A stretch of 10,806 nucleotides of DNA. Source: DAOTWY01 sp003696565 (lineage in GTDB: Bacteria; Chloroflexota; Anaerolineae; Aggregatilineales; Phototrophicaceae). The notes under the pieces were generated by a model. That model was not told where the DNA came from and made no database searches. It saw nothing but the letters and a program-made list of their open reading frames with translations. The DNA is taken from contig DAOTWY010000138.1 in NCBI GenBank assembly GCA_034435635.1, positions 1 through 10,806 of the forward strand, written 5' to 3'. The position numbers and the translations under genes are program-made. This document shows, one piece after another, positions 1 through 5,889 of this stretch; the stretch's first letter is position 1; each line of letters starts with the position of its first letter.

Positions 1-1
1 A

Positions 2-238
2 GCTGCTGGTAACAATTTTGAATTAGCGATTGCTGTTGCTATTGGTGTCTTTGGACTGGCTTCTAACGAGGCATTAGCGACGGTCGTTGGACCACTAATT
101 GAAGTTCCTGTGTTGATTGCGCTTGTCTATTTGTCGTTATGGTTAGGGCGACGACTCTATCCATCTGACCCGTTATGGCAGAAACAATCACAAACCGTGC
201 ATCGCAAATCAAATCAGGCTACTTCTGCATCTAATTGA
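2..238 (+). CDS. acr3: ACR3-family arsenite efflux permease, C-terminal part (5' end outside window)
   Basis: The frame is open from the window start to TGA at 236-238 and encodes the last 78 residues of a membrane protein. The stretch begins with the motif NNFELAIAVAI, followed by a GxxS/NxxALATVVGPLIEVPVL segment and a final hydrophobic helix (VLIALVYLSLWLG) before a short polar tail. This is the typical last-helix region of the ACR3 (ArsB/BASS-superfamily) arsenite/H+ antiporters of the inner membrane, which extrude As(III). The assignment rests on recognising this conserved C-terminal segment only; the substrate-binding cysteine of ACR3 would lie upstream, outside the window. It is co-directional with the small gene that starts 29 nt downstream and probably belongs to an arsenic-resistance operon. 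Related BASS-superfamily transporters are the main alternative. Confidence 0.85.
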   Translation, partial: AAGNNFELAIAVAIGVFGLASNEALATVVGPLIEVPVLIALVYLSLWLGRRLYPSDPLWQKQSQTVHRKSNQATSASN

Positions 239-256
239 ATCTTTGATCTATTTTGT

Positions 257-260
257 GGAG
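257..260 (+). promoter_or_regulatory. Ribosome binding site setting the start at 268
   Basis: GGAG lies 7 nt before the ATG at 268. An alternative upstream start at 253 in the same frame would place this motif inside the coding region and leave no Shine-Dalgarno sequence before it. Confidence 0.6.
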
Positions 261-267
261 AAATACT

Positions 268-582
268 ATGTCAGATTTACCTAAGCCATACAAGCAAATT
301 CGTGAAGAATTCCCGCAAGTTGCGGAAGCATATGATGCACTAGGGAATGCTATTCATCAAGCGGGTCCATTAGATGACAAAACTCGCCAATTGGTTAAGT
401 TAGCTCTTTCGGTTGGTGCAGGTTTAGAAGGTGCAACACATGCGCATGCTAGACGGTCACTTGAAATGGGCATTACGCCTGAAGAAATTAAACACGTTAT
501 CTTATTAGCGATGACGACATTAGGCTTTCCTGCAACAGTGAGTGCATATACCTGGATTCATGATGAACTTGAGAAAAAATAA
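268..582 (+). CDS. Carboxymuconolactone decarboxylase/AhpD-fold family protein without redox cysteines
   Basis: A 104-residue protein with one CMD (AhpD-like) domain spanning most of its length. The core is recognisable from the LDDKTRQLVKLALSVGAG segment (residues 35-52), then EGATHAHARRSLEMG (54-68), then the GITPEEIKHVILLAMTTLGFP helix pair (68-88). In AhpD-type peroxidases the equivalent of 54-60 carries Glu-Cys-x-x-Cys-x-x-His. Here Glu54 and histidines 58 and 60 are present, but the protein contains no cysteine at all, so a thiol-peroxidase mechanism is unlikely. The start at 268 is preferred because GGAG sits 7 nt upstream. It lies between the arsenite permease gene and the sensor cassette, and CMD proteins do occur next to arsenic genes, but its specific reaction cannot be inferred. 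Confidence 0.85.
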   Translation: MSDLPKPYKQIREEFPQVAEAYDALGNAIHQAGPLDDKTRQLVKLALSVGAGLEGATHAHARRSLEMGITPEEIKHVILLAMTTLGFPATVSAYTWIHDELEKK

Positions 583-612
583 AGCAAAGTAAGTATTAGG
601 AAAGTGCCTATA

Positions 613-1530
613 ATGCTCAGGATAATCTGGTTGATCTTCATAGTGTTAACTCTCACAAGATGTCATTCTGACCTAACAACATCGTCAAGCTCAGTTATTG
701 ATTTATCTGATTTGGAACCATTACCGATACGAAATGATGATATTGTTCCTTTGAGAGTTTCAGTTGCTGCTGTTATTTCACCACGTGGCACGGTAGAAAG
801 TTATCAACCGTTGTTAGATTACCTGAGTAAGGCACTTGACCGCCCAATAGAGCTTGTTCAACGCCGAACATACCAAGAAACTAATGATCTTATTGAAAGT
901 GGTGAAGTTGATGTTGCCTTTGTATGCACAAGTGCATATATCACTGGTCATGATGAGTTTGGGATGCAACTCTTGGCTGCACCAGAAGTGAATGGTGAAT
1001 CGGTCTATTACTCATTATTGATTGTTCCGACAAATAGTACCACACAAGTGATAGAGGATTTAGAGGGACATGTTTTTGCTTTTACAGACCCCATATCATA
1101 CAGTGGGCGTGTATATCCTGAATATCTAGTTCGCCAATTAGGAAAAAGAACTGAGCTATTTTTCTCACGCACATTTTTTACGTATAGTCATGATGAGGCT
1201 ATTTATGCTGTAGCGAATGGTTTAGCAGATGGTGCCGCTGTTGATAGTCTTGTGTATGAATTTGCACTTGAACGTGATCCAACCTTATCACATCGTGTGC
1301 GGATTATTCACCGTTCCCCGCCGTTTGGGATTCCACCGGTGGTAGTTTCTCCCAATGTACGCCCACAACAACGTGTGTTATTGCAAGAAGTACTGCTTTC
1401 AATGCATGAAAATGCAGAGGGACAAGCAGCCTTAGCTGCTTTAGGGCTTGAACAGTTTAAGCTGATAGATGATTCTGTATATAATTCTGCTCGTGAAATC
1501 ATAGATGAGGTGGGACCACTATCATCGTGA
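613..1530 (+). CDS. PhnD/AioX-like periplasmic binding protein, putative sensor lipoprotein
   Basis: About 305 residues from the ATG at 613; a GTG at 604 in the same frame is less likely because the AGGA at 598-601 would almost abut it. A hydrophobic N-terminus (residues 2-15) ends in LTRC, an imperfect lipobox with Arg at -1, so lipid attachment at Cys17 is possible but not certain. The rest is a PhnD-type (phosphate/phosphonate-binding, PBP2) fold: VSVAAVISPRGTVESYQPLLDYL, an ExGEVDVAFVCTSAYI ligand-loop segment, and a DPISYSGRVYPEYLV segment typical of the second lobe. Cys105 in VAFVC is the only cysteine besides Cys17. From memory, the arsenite sensor AioX uses a cysteine at about residue 106-108. 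No transporter genes are nearby, and the next gene is a sensor kinase (4-nt overlap), so a signalling role is inferred. PhnD-like domains also form the sensor of the tetrathionate kinase TtrS. Confidence 0.85.
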   Translation: MLRIIWLIFIVLTLTRCHSDLTTSSSSVIDLSDLEPLPIRNDDIVPLRVSVAAVISPRGTVESYQPLLDYLSKALDRPIELVQRRTYQETNDLIESGEVDVAFVCTSAYITGHDEFGMQLLAAPEVNGESVYYSLLIVPTNSTTQVIEDLEGHVFAFTDPISYSGRVYPEYLVRQLGKRTELFFSRTFFTYSHDEAIYAVANGLADGAAVDSLVYEFALERDPTLSHRVRIIHRSPPFGIPPVVVSPNVRPQQRVLLQEVLLSMHENAEGQAALAALGLEQFKLIDDSVYNSAREIIDEVGPLSS

Positions 1531-2969
1531 AAAAGTCTATTACTAATCAGCTATTTGATCGTTTTTGGGTGATTGCCGGTGGGGTCAATATTCGAATTAA
1601 AATTATCGGCATTGTCCTTGCGCTTGTTGTTTTGCTTGGTGGAGCTGTTACATGGCAAGTTCGCCAGTTACTATCTCAGGCAATGTATGCGCAACTTACT
1701 GAGCAGGCTGTTGCTTTTACTCGTGATCTTGCTGCTAGGGCTGCTGATCCAATTCTTATCAATGATCTTTATGAATTATACACGCTTTTGCAAGATACAC
1801 AGAATAATCACCCCAACGTTCGTTATGCATTTATCTTGGATAATGATGGCTATGTAATAGCTCACACATTTGATGGTGGATTTCCTCGCGAACTAATCCA
1901 TGCCAACAGCGTTACAGATAATGCTTATGAACATACTGCTGTTATTAACACAAATGAAGGGCAAATTTGGGATACTGCTGTCCCAATATTTGAAGGACGT
2001 GCTGGTGTAGCACGTTTAGGCTTATCAGATGCACAGGTTCGTCAAACTATTGATGCTGTGACGGGTCAGTTGTTGTTAACGACAGTATTAGTGTCGATTA
2101 TTGGCATCACTGCGGCTGTTTTTTTGACATGGATATTGACATATCCTATCCTGGATTTAGTTGAAGCCACTCAAGCCGTAGGACGGGGCGATTTTTCGTA
2201 TCGTGTTAAGCGTTGGGCAAATGATGAAATTGGTAAGCTGACAGATGCTTTTAATAAAATGGCGCAAGATTTAGCGCAAGCTGAAGCAGAGCGTGCCGGA
2301 CGTGAGCAGATGCGTGCCCAATATGTCCATGCGGTCATTACTGCACAAGAAGATGAACGCAAACGGATTGCACGTGAATTACATGACAGCACAAGCCAAA
2401 GCTTAACTTCGATGATTATTGGCTTAAAAGCTATGGCAGATACTTGTCAAAACTCTGAATTACAAAGGCAAATTGAAGACCTGCGTATGATAGCAATTCA
2501 GACATTAGATGATGTTCATGCTTTGTCTTTACAATTACGTCCAAGTGTGCTGGATGATCTTGGATTACCCGAGGCGATTCGCCGGCATGTTTTGGATTGT
2601 CAGCGGCGGAATGCTATTGATATTGATTTGGCTATACAAGGCTTGGATAATGGGCGGCTGCCTTCTGAAATTGAGACCGCACTCTATCGGATTGTTCAGG
2701 AAGCCCTGACTAATATTATTCGTCATGCTGAAGCACACACCGCTAGCATTTTCATTGAACGCCAAGCTAATCAAGTTATTGCAGTGGTTGAAGACGACGG
2801 AATCGGCTTTGATCAATCTATACTCCAATGGCAAGATGGTCATCTTGGTATTTATGGCATTAAAGAGCGTGTTGAGTTACTTTCTGGACAGCTTACTATC
2901 GAAACTGAACCTGGGCATGGAACAAGCCTTTTTGTTGAAATCCCTTTAACCACTGAACCCGTAGTTTGA
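1527..2969 (+). CDS. Sensor histidine kinase, HAMP plus HisKA_3/HATPase_c (NarX/DesK class)
   Basis: A 480-residue inner-membrane kinase that starts at GTG and overlaps the binding-protein stop (GTGA). Transmembrane helix 1 spans about residues 22-42. An extracytoplasmic domain (about 45-180, with a Cache/PAS-like FILDNDGYVIAHT strand) follows, then helix 2 (about 182-206) and a HAMP linker (about 205-258). The dimerisation/phosphoacceptor domain has ERKRIARELHDSTSQSL with His286 as phosphoacceptor. The ATPase domain has the N box QEALTNIIRHAEA (Asn396), the G1 box VEDDGIGFD (421-429), GIYGIKERV (441-449) and the GHGTSLFVEIP end. It should phosphorylate the regulator that starts 15 nt downstream. 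The periplasmic domain lacks a PhnD fold, so ligand sensing is probably supplied by the preceding lipoprotein. From memory, AioS and TtrS belong to the classical HisKA class, so the kinase type differs here. Confidence 0.92.
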   Translation: MKKSITNQLFDRFWVIAGGVNIRIKIIGIVLALVVLLGGAVTWQVRQLLSQAMYAQLTEQAVAFTRDLAARAADPILINDLYELYTLLQDTQNNHPNVRYAFILDNDGYVIAHTFDGGFPRELIHANSVTDNAYEHTAVINTNEGQIWDTAVPIFEGRAGVARLGLSDAQVRQTIDAVTGQLLLTTVLVSIIGITAAVFLTWILTYPILDLVEATQAVGRGDFSYRVKRWANDEIGKLTDAFNKMAQDLAQAEAERAGREQMRAQYVHAVITAQEDERKRIARELHDSTSQSLTSMIIGLKAMADTCQNSELQRQIEDLRMIAIQTLDDVHALSLQLRPSVLDDLGLPEAIRRHVLDCQRRNAIDIDLAIQGLDNGRLPSEIETALYRIVQEALTNIIRHAEAHTASIFIERQANQVIAVVEDDGIGFDQSILQWQDGHLGIYGIKERVELLSGQLTIETEPGHGTSLFVEIPLTTEPVV

Positions 2970-2984
2970 TTTGGAGTTGGGAAT

Positions 2985-3629
2985 ATGATACGGATTTTCA
3001 TTGCTGATGATCATACAGTTTTGCGCTCTGGCTTAAAAATGTTGTTAAATGCACAGGTAGATATTGAAGTTGTAGGGGAAGCAGATAGTGGACAGCAATT
3101 ACTTGCTTCTGTAGAAGACATCCAGCCAGATGTTATTCTGTTAGATGTTTCTATGCCTGGTTTAGGTGGTTTAGAGACTCTGCCTATTCTTAAGAAGAAA
3201 TTACCCCAAACGCATGTTTTAATGCTTACAATGCATGACGACGAAAGTTATTTGCGGCAAGCCCTGCGGGATGGCGCATCAGGTTATGTACTTAAACGGG
3301 CAGCTGATTCAGAACTGTTATCTGCTATACGAGCGGTTGTTCGTGGAGAAGTATATGTGCATTCTTCACTGACACGGGTATTGCTAGATGATATTTTATC
3401 TGAAACAACTTCTAAAAATAGTACCCCATGGGACTCATTAAGTGAGCGTGAGCGTGAAGTGTTGATACGAGTTGCACGTGGTTTTACCTCAGCTAAAATT
3501 GCTGAACAACTTAATATCAGCGCAAAAACAGTCGATACATATCGTGCAAGAGGGATGGAAAAATTAGGATTACGCTCACGTGCGGCATTGGTGCAATATG
3601 TGCTATCTCATGGGTTGCTTGCCAATTGA
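2985..3629 (+). CDS. NarL/LuxR-family response regulator
   Basis: A 214-residue two-domain regulator. The receiver domain (1-120) has the acidic pair Asp8/Asp9, phosphoacceptor Asp54 in ILLDVSMPG, Thr82 and Lys104. The C-terminal GerE/LuxR helix-turn-helix (about 150-208) has SLSEREREVLIRVARGFTS, then the AEQLNISAKTVDTYRAR recognition region. A good RBS (GGAG at 2973-2976) lies 8 nt before the ATG. It is 15 nt downstream of the kinase gene and is its obvious partner. The 159-nt gap that follows carries phased direct repeats before the molybdoenzyme operon, so this protein is the likely activator of that operon (inference). TtrR of the tetrathionate system is also of this LuxR-like type, whereas AioR of arsenite oxidisers is a sigma-54-dependent activator. 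Confidence 0.95.
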   Translation: MIRIFIADDHTVLRSGLKMLLNAQVDIEVVGEADSGQQLLASVEDIQPDVILLDVSMPGLGGLETLPILKKKLPQTHVLMLTMHDDESYLRQALRDGASGYVLKRAADSELLSAIRAVVRGEVYVHSSLTRVLLDDILSETTSKNSTPWDSLSEREREVLIRVARGFTSAKIAEQLNISAKTVDTYRARGMEKLGLRSRAALVQYVLSHGLLAN

Positions 3630-3660
3630 ATTATCTTTTACAAGATGAAAATGTAAGGAA

Positions 3661-3703
3661 TTTCCCCACATTTTCCCCACAGCATGACTTATTTTTCCCG
3701 ATA
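3661..3703 (+). repeat. Phased direct repeats TTTCCCCACA, candidate activator binding sites
   Basis: TTTCCCCACA occurs exactly at 3661-3670 and 3672-3681 (11-nt spacing). A diverged copy, TTTCCCGATA (8 of 10 identical), lies at 3694-3703, 22 nt beyond the second. Spacing of one and two helical turns places all three copies on the same DNA face, as expected for a bound multimeric regulator. Function is inferred. Confidence 0.5.
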
Positions 3704-3749
3704 CCTTACAAATTAATTATCTCATATCCTTTAGGTATAGGTTCCATTT

Positions 3750-3771
3750 GTAGCACATGCATGTCAGCTAC
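3750..3771. promoter_or_regulatory. Imperfect palindrome just upstream of the B-subunit RBS
   Basis: GTAGC (3750-3754) pairs with GCTAC (3767-3771), enclosing the perfect 10-bp palindrome ACATGCATGT (3755-3764) and an extra CA. It could be an operator for a dimeric regulator or a leader hairpin ending 3 nt before the AAGGA ribosome site. I cannot tell which from sequence alone. Confidence 0.4.
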
Positions 3772-3774
3772 CGA

Positions 3775-3779
3775 AAGGA
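3775..3779 (+). promoter_or_regulatory. Ribosome binding site setting the start at 3789
   Basis: AAGGA directly abuts an in-frame ATG at 3780, too close for efficient initiation, but lies 9 nt before the ATG at 3789. The later ATG is therefore preferred. Confidence 0.55.
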
Positions 3780-3788
3780 ATGAGAACA

Positions 3789-4721
3789 ATGAGTGATACA
3801 AATGATGTTTATGATGTTAATCGAAGAAATTTTTTAAAGGGGCTAATGGGTGGCGCAGGAGCTGCCGCAGCGATTGCCGCCTATGAAGCTTTAGCCGAAA
3901 ACCCTGCTGCACTGTTGGCACAAGAGACGACCACTGCGGCACAGAGTGAAGACGGTTTAGGTCCTTTATCCAGTGCTGGGGATGGTGGACCGGTTGATGT
4001 ATTAGAACGGATGCGCGTTGAACTCCGGCGGGCATTACAAAAACCGACAGGCGAACGTCGGTGGGTTATGGTAATTGATTTACGGAAATGTGTTGGTTGC
4101 CATGCTTGTACGATTGCATGTGTGGCAGAGAATAAATTGCCACCTGGTGTTGTTTATCGCCCAGTTATTGAAGAAGAGTGGGGGACATACCCAAATGTAG
4201 GACGGCGTTTTGTTCCACGCCCTTGTATGCAATGTGACAATCCTCCTTGTACACCTGTTTGCCCTGTGAATGCGACGTTTAAGAATGAAGATGGTATTGT
4301 TGAAGTCGATTATGAACAATGCATCGGATGCCGCGCATGTTTGACCGCCTGCCCATATGGTGCCCGTACTTCTGATTTTGGACTGACATATACCGAGTCC
4401 ACGCCGGTCGCTGCTGGTTTGATTGCTGGGCGTGAAACGGCTGATAACTATGAACGTGTGGCTAATTTTGAATATGGCAGGCAGTACCCGCGTGAAGGGC
4501 ATCATTCCCCGATGGGAAATGCACGCAAGTGTCATTTCTGTATGCATCGTATACGGGTTGGTGAACTACCTGCTTGTGTGACGACATGTATCGGGCGTGC
4601 AACACTGTTTGGTGATGCTAACGATCCTGATAGCCTCGTTTCTGAGATGATTGCTAAACCAAATGTGATGCGGTTAAAAGAAGAACTCGGTACAGAACCG
4701 CGTGTCTACTATTTGACCTAA
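3789..4721 (+). CDS. ttrB: Tat-exported four-cluster [4Fe-4S] ferredoxin subunit (TtrB-like, subunit B)
   Basis: About 310 residues from the ATG at 3789. The N-terminus has a twin-arginine signal (NRRNFLKG, Arg11-Arg12), a Gly/Ala-rich hydrophobic core to about residue 35, and a polar linker to about 85. The mature domain holds four cysteine groups for [4Fe-4S] clusters: 101/104/107/111, 146/149/154/158, 178/181/184/188 and 248/251/263/267. That is the full DMSO-reductase-family electron-transfer subunit pattern (DmsB/PsrB/TtrB). It passes electrons between the membrane subunit C and catalytic subunit A on the outer face of the membrane. Its own Tat signal is shared with TtrB and is less usual for PsrB or ArrB relatives. 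It is the first gene of the B-C-A operon, 13 nt before subunit C. The symbol reflects gene order and similarity, not proven substrate. Confidence 0.88.
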   Translation: MSDTNDVYDVNRRNFLKGLMGGAGAAAAIAAYEALAENPAALLAQETTTAAQSEDGLGPLSSAGDGGPVDVLERMRVELRRALQKPTGERRWVMVIDLRKCVGCHACTIACVAENKLPPGVVYRPVIEEEWGTYPNVGRRFVPRPCMQCDNPPCTPVCPVNATFKNEDGIVEVDYEQCIGCRACLTACPYGARTSDFGLTYTESTPVAAGLIAGRETADNYERVANFEYGRQYPREGHHSPMGNARKCHFCMHRIRVGELPACVTTCIGRATLFGDANDPDSLVSEMIAKPNVMRLKEELGTEPRVYYLT

Positions 4722-4734
4722 GACAAGGAGTGAG

Positions 4735-5889
4735 ATGATGTTATCGCAAAAGAATGTCAAGCGTTTCATCTATCTTTTGGGCATTGTTGCCGTTGTTCTT
4801 GGCATTTACGGTTTTTATAGCCGGTTGTTCTTTGGTGAACGTGATGTCAATTACGGCTCGTATGTCAATTGGGGGCTTTGGGTTGCTATGTATCTGTTTT
4901 TTGCAGGTATGGCAGCTGGCTCTTATATGGTTGCAACGCTGGATTATGTGTTCAACTTATCGGCATTTAAAGGTACGGGTAAATACGGATTATGGGCTGC
5001 AATGGTCACTTTACCCGGTGCATTGATCTTCATTGGCTTTGACTTAGGTCATATGGAGCGTGTTTGGAAAGTTTACTTGCAACCTAACTTTTCATCGCTT
5101 TTGGCGCAGTTAGTTTGGAGTTACACGCTGTTTTTGATTGTGACGGTTACCTCGTTGTATTTTGCCATGCGTAATAATTTGGCACTACTTAAACCAATTA
5201 TGGTTGTTGGATTGGTATTAGCTATTTTTGTCAGCGGCGGGGTTGGTGCATTGTTAGGGGTTAACGCAAGTCGTGCAACCTTACATACTGCGATGCTGCC
5301 GGCTCAATTCCCTATTTTGAATCTCACATCTGGCGTTGCGTTGATGCTATTAATCGTCAATTTGTTCAATGTAATTTCTGATGAGGAACAGCGTAATAGA
5401 CTGACACGCATATTAAGATATATATTGGTCGTTTTGATTATCGTGAAGGCTTACTTCTTGTGGGTTGATTATTCCCAAGCACTCTACAGTGGTGTGCCAG
5501 ATGCGGTAGATGCTGTTAACTTGGTTCTGTTTGGTACATATGGGTGGGCATTCTGGATTTTACAAGTTGGTTTGGGCATGGTCTTACCCGTTATTGTTTT
5601 GCTACAGCCCAATCTTTCAAATAAAAAGATGCTGGTTGGGTTAATGGGCTTGCTGGTTTTACTTGGCTTAGCTGTTGCTAGAACGGCGATCATTTTCCCT
5701 GCAATGGCAATTCCAGAATTAGAAGGTTTAGCAGAAGCATTTACTGGTCCACATCTGGGATACGATTATGTGCCTAGTTTGATGGAATGGTCTGTAACAC
5801 TTGGCATTGTTGGGTTATCCACATTGGCATTCTTGATCGGCACAGATTTTATTGGTTTCTTTAAAGATTCTTCGGAGGTGGCAAAATGA
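4735..5889 (+). CDS. ttrC: NrfD/PsrC/TtrC-type quinol-interacting membrane subunit (subunit C)
   Basis: A 384-residue polytopic protein with about ten predicted membrane segments (roughly residues 9-28, 43-66, 85-105, 122-145, 153-178, 190-212, 226-246, 262-288, 297-320 and 350-375). It resembles the NrfD/PsrC/TtrC family, which anchors A-B and exchanges electrons with the quinone pool without haem. Recognisable features are NYGSYVNWGLWVAMY followed by a Gly/Ala-rich second helix, and a FIGFDLGHMERVWKV segment after helix 3. AAGGAG at 4725-4730 serves two adjacent ATGs at 4735 and 4738, 4 and 7 nt away; 4738 has the better spacing, so the N-terminus may be one residue shorter. Its stop overlaps the start of subunit A (ATGA), implying translational coupling. 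No cytochrome gene accompanies the complex. Confidence 0.88.
   Translation: MMLSQKNVKRFIYLLGIVAVVLGIYGFYSRLFFGERDVNYGSYVNWGLWVAMYLFFAGMAAGSYMVATLDYVFNLSAFKGTGKYGLWAAMVTLPGALIFIGFDLGHMERVWKVYLQPNFSSLLAQLVWSYTLFLIVTVTSLYFAMRNNLALLKPIMVVGLVLAIFVSGGVGALLGVNASRATLHTAMLPAQFPILNLTSGVALMLLIVNLFNVISDEEQRNRLTRILRYILVVLIIVKAYFLWVDYSQALYSGVPDAVDAVNLVLFGTYGWAFWILQVGLGMVLPVIVLLQPNLSNKKMLVGLMGLLVLLGLAVARTAIIFPAMAIPELEGLAEAFTGPHLGYDYVPSLMEWSVTLGIVGLSTLAFLIGTDFIGFFKDSSEVAK

Larger units (their letters stand above)
3630..3788 (+). promoter_or_regulatory. Regulatory intergenic region before the molybdoenzyme operon
   Basis: This is the only sizeable non-coding gap upstream of the B-C-A genes and separates them from the regulator gene. 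It holds pyrimidine-rich direct repeats (3661-3703), an AT-rich stretch (3704-3730), a possible -10-like GGTATAG at 3734-3740, an imperfect palindrome (3750-3771) and an RBS (AAGGA at 3775-3779). No convincing -35 box is seen, which fits an activator-dependent promoter. I see no good terminator after the regulator gene, only a 5-bp AT-rich inverted repeat at 3633-3646, so readthrough from upstream is possible. Confidence 0.5.

Noticed and set aside
604..612. GTG start at 604 for the binding protein
   Set aside because: The only Shine-Dalgarno-like sequence (AGGA at 598-601) is too close to 604; the ATG at 613 also gives a more typical signal peptide.
2565..2843. 92-codon minus-strand frame, and other short frames inside the kinase gene
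   Set aside because: They overlap the conserved kinase domains in other frames, with no domain content or ribosome site.
3633..3646. Intrinsic terminator after the response regulator gene
   Set aside because: The inverted repeat is only 5 bp, AT-rich and not followed by a T tract.
4080..4547. 155-codon open frame on the minus strand
   Set aside because: It lies entirely antisense to the cysteine-rich subunit B gene, has no recognisable domain and no RBS, and is explained by codon bias of the sense gene.
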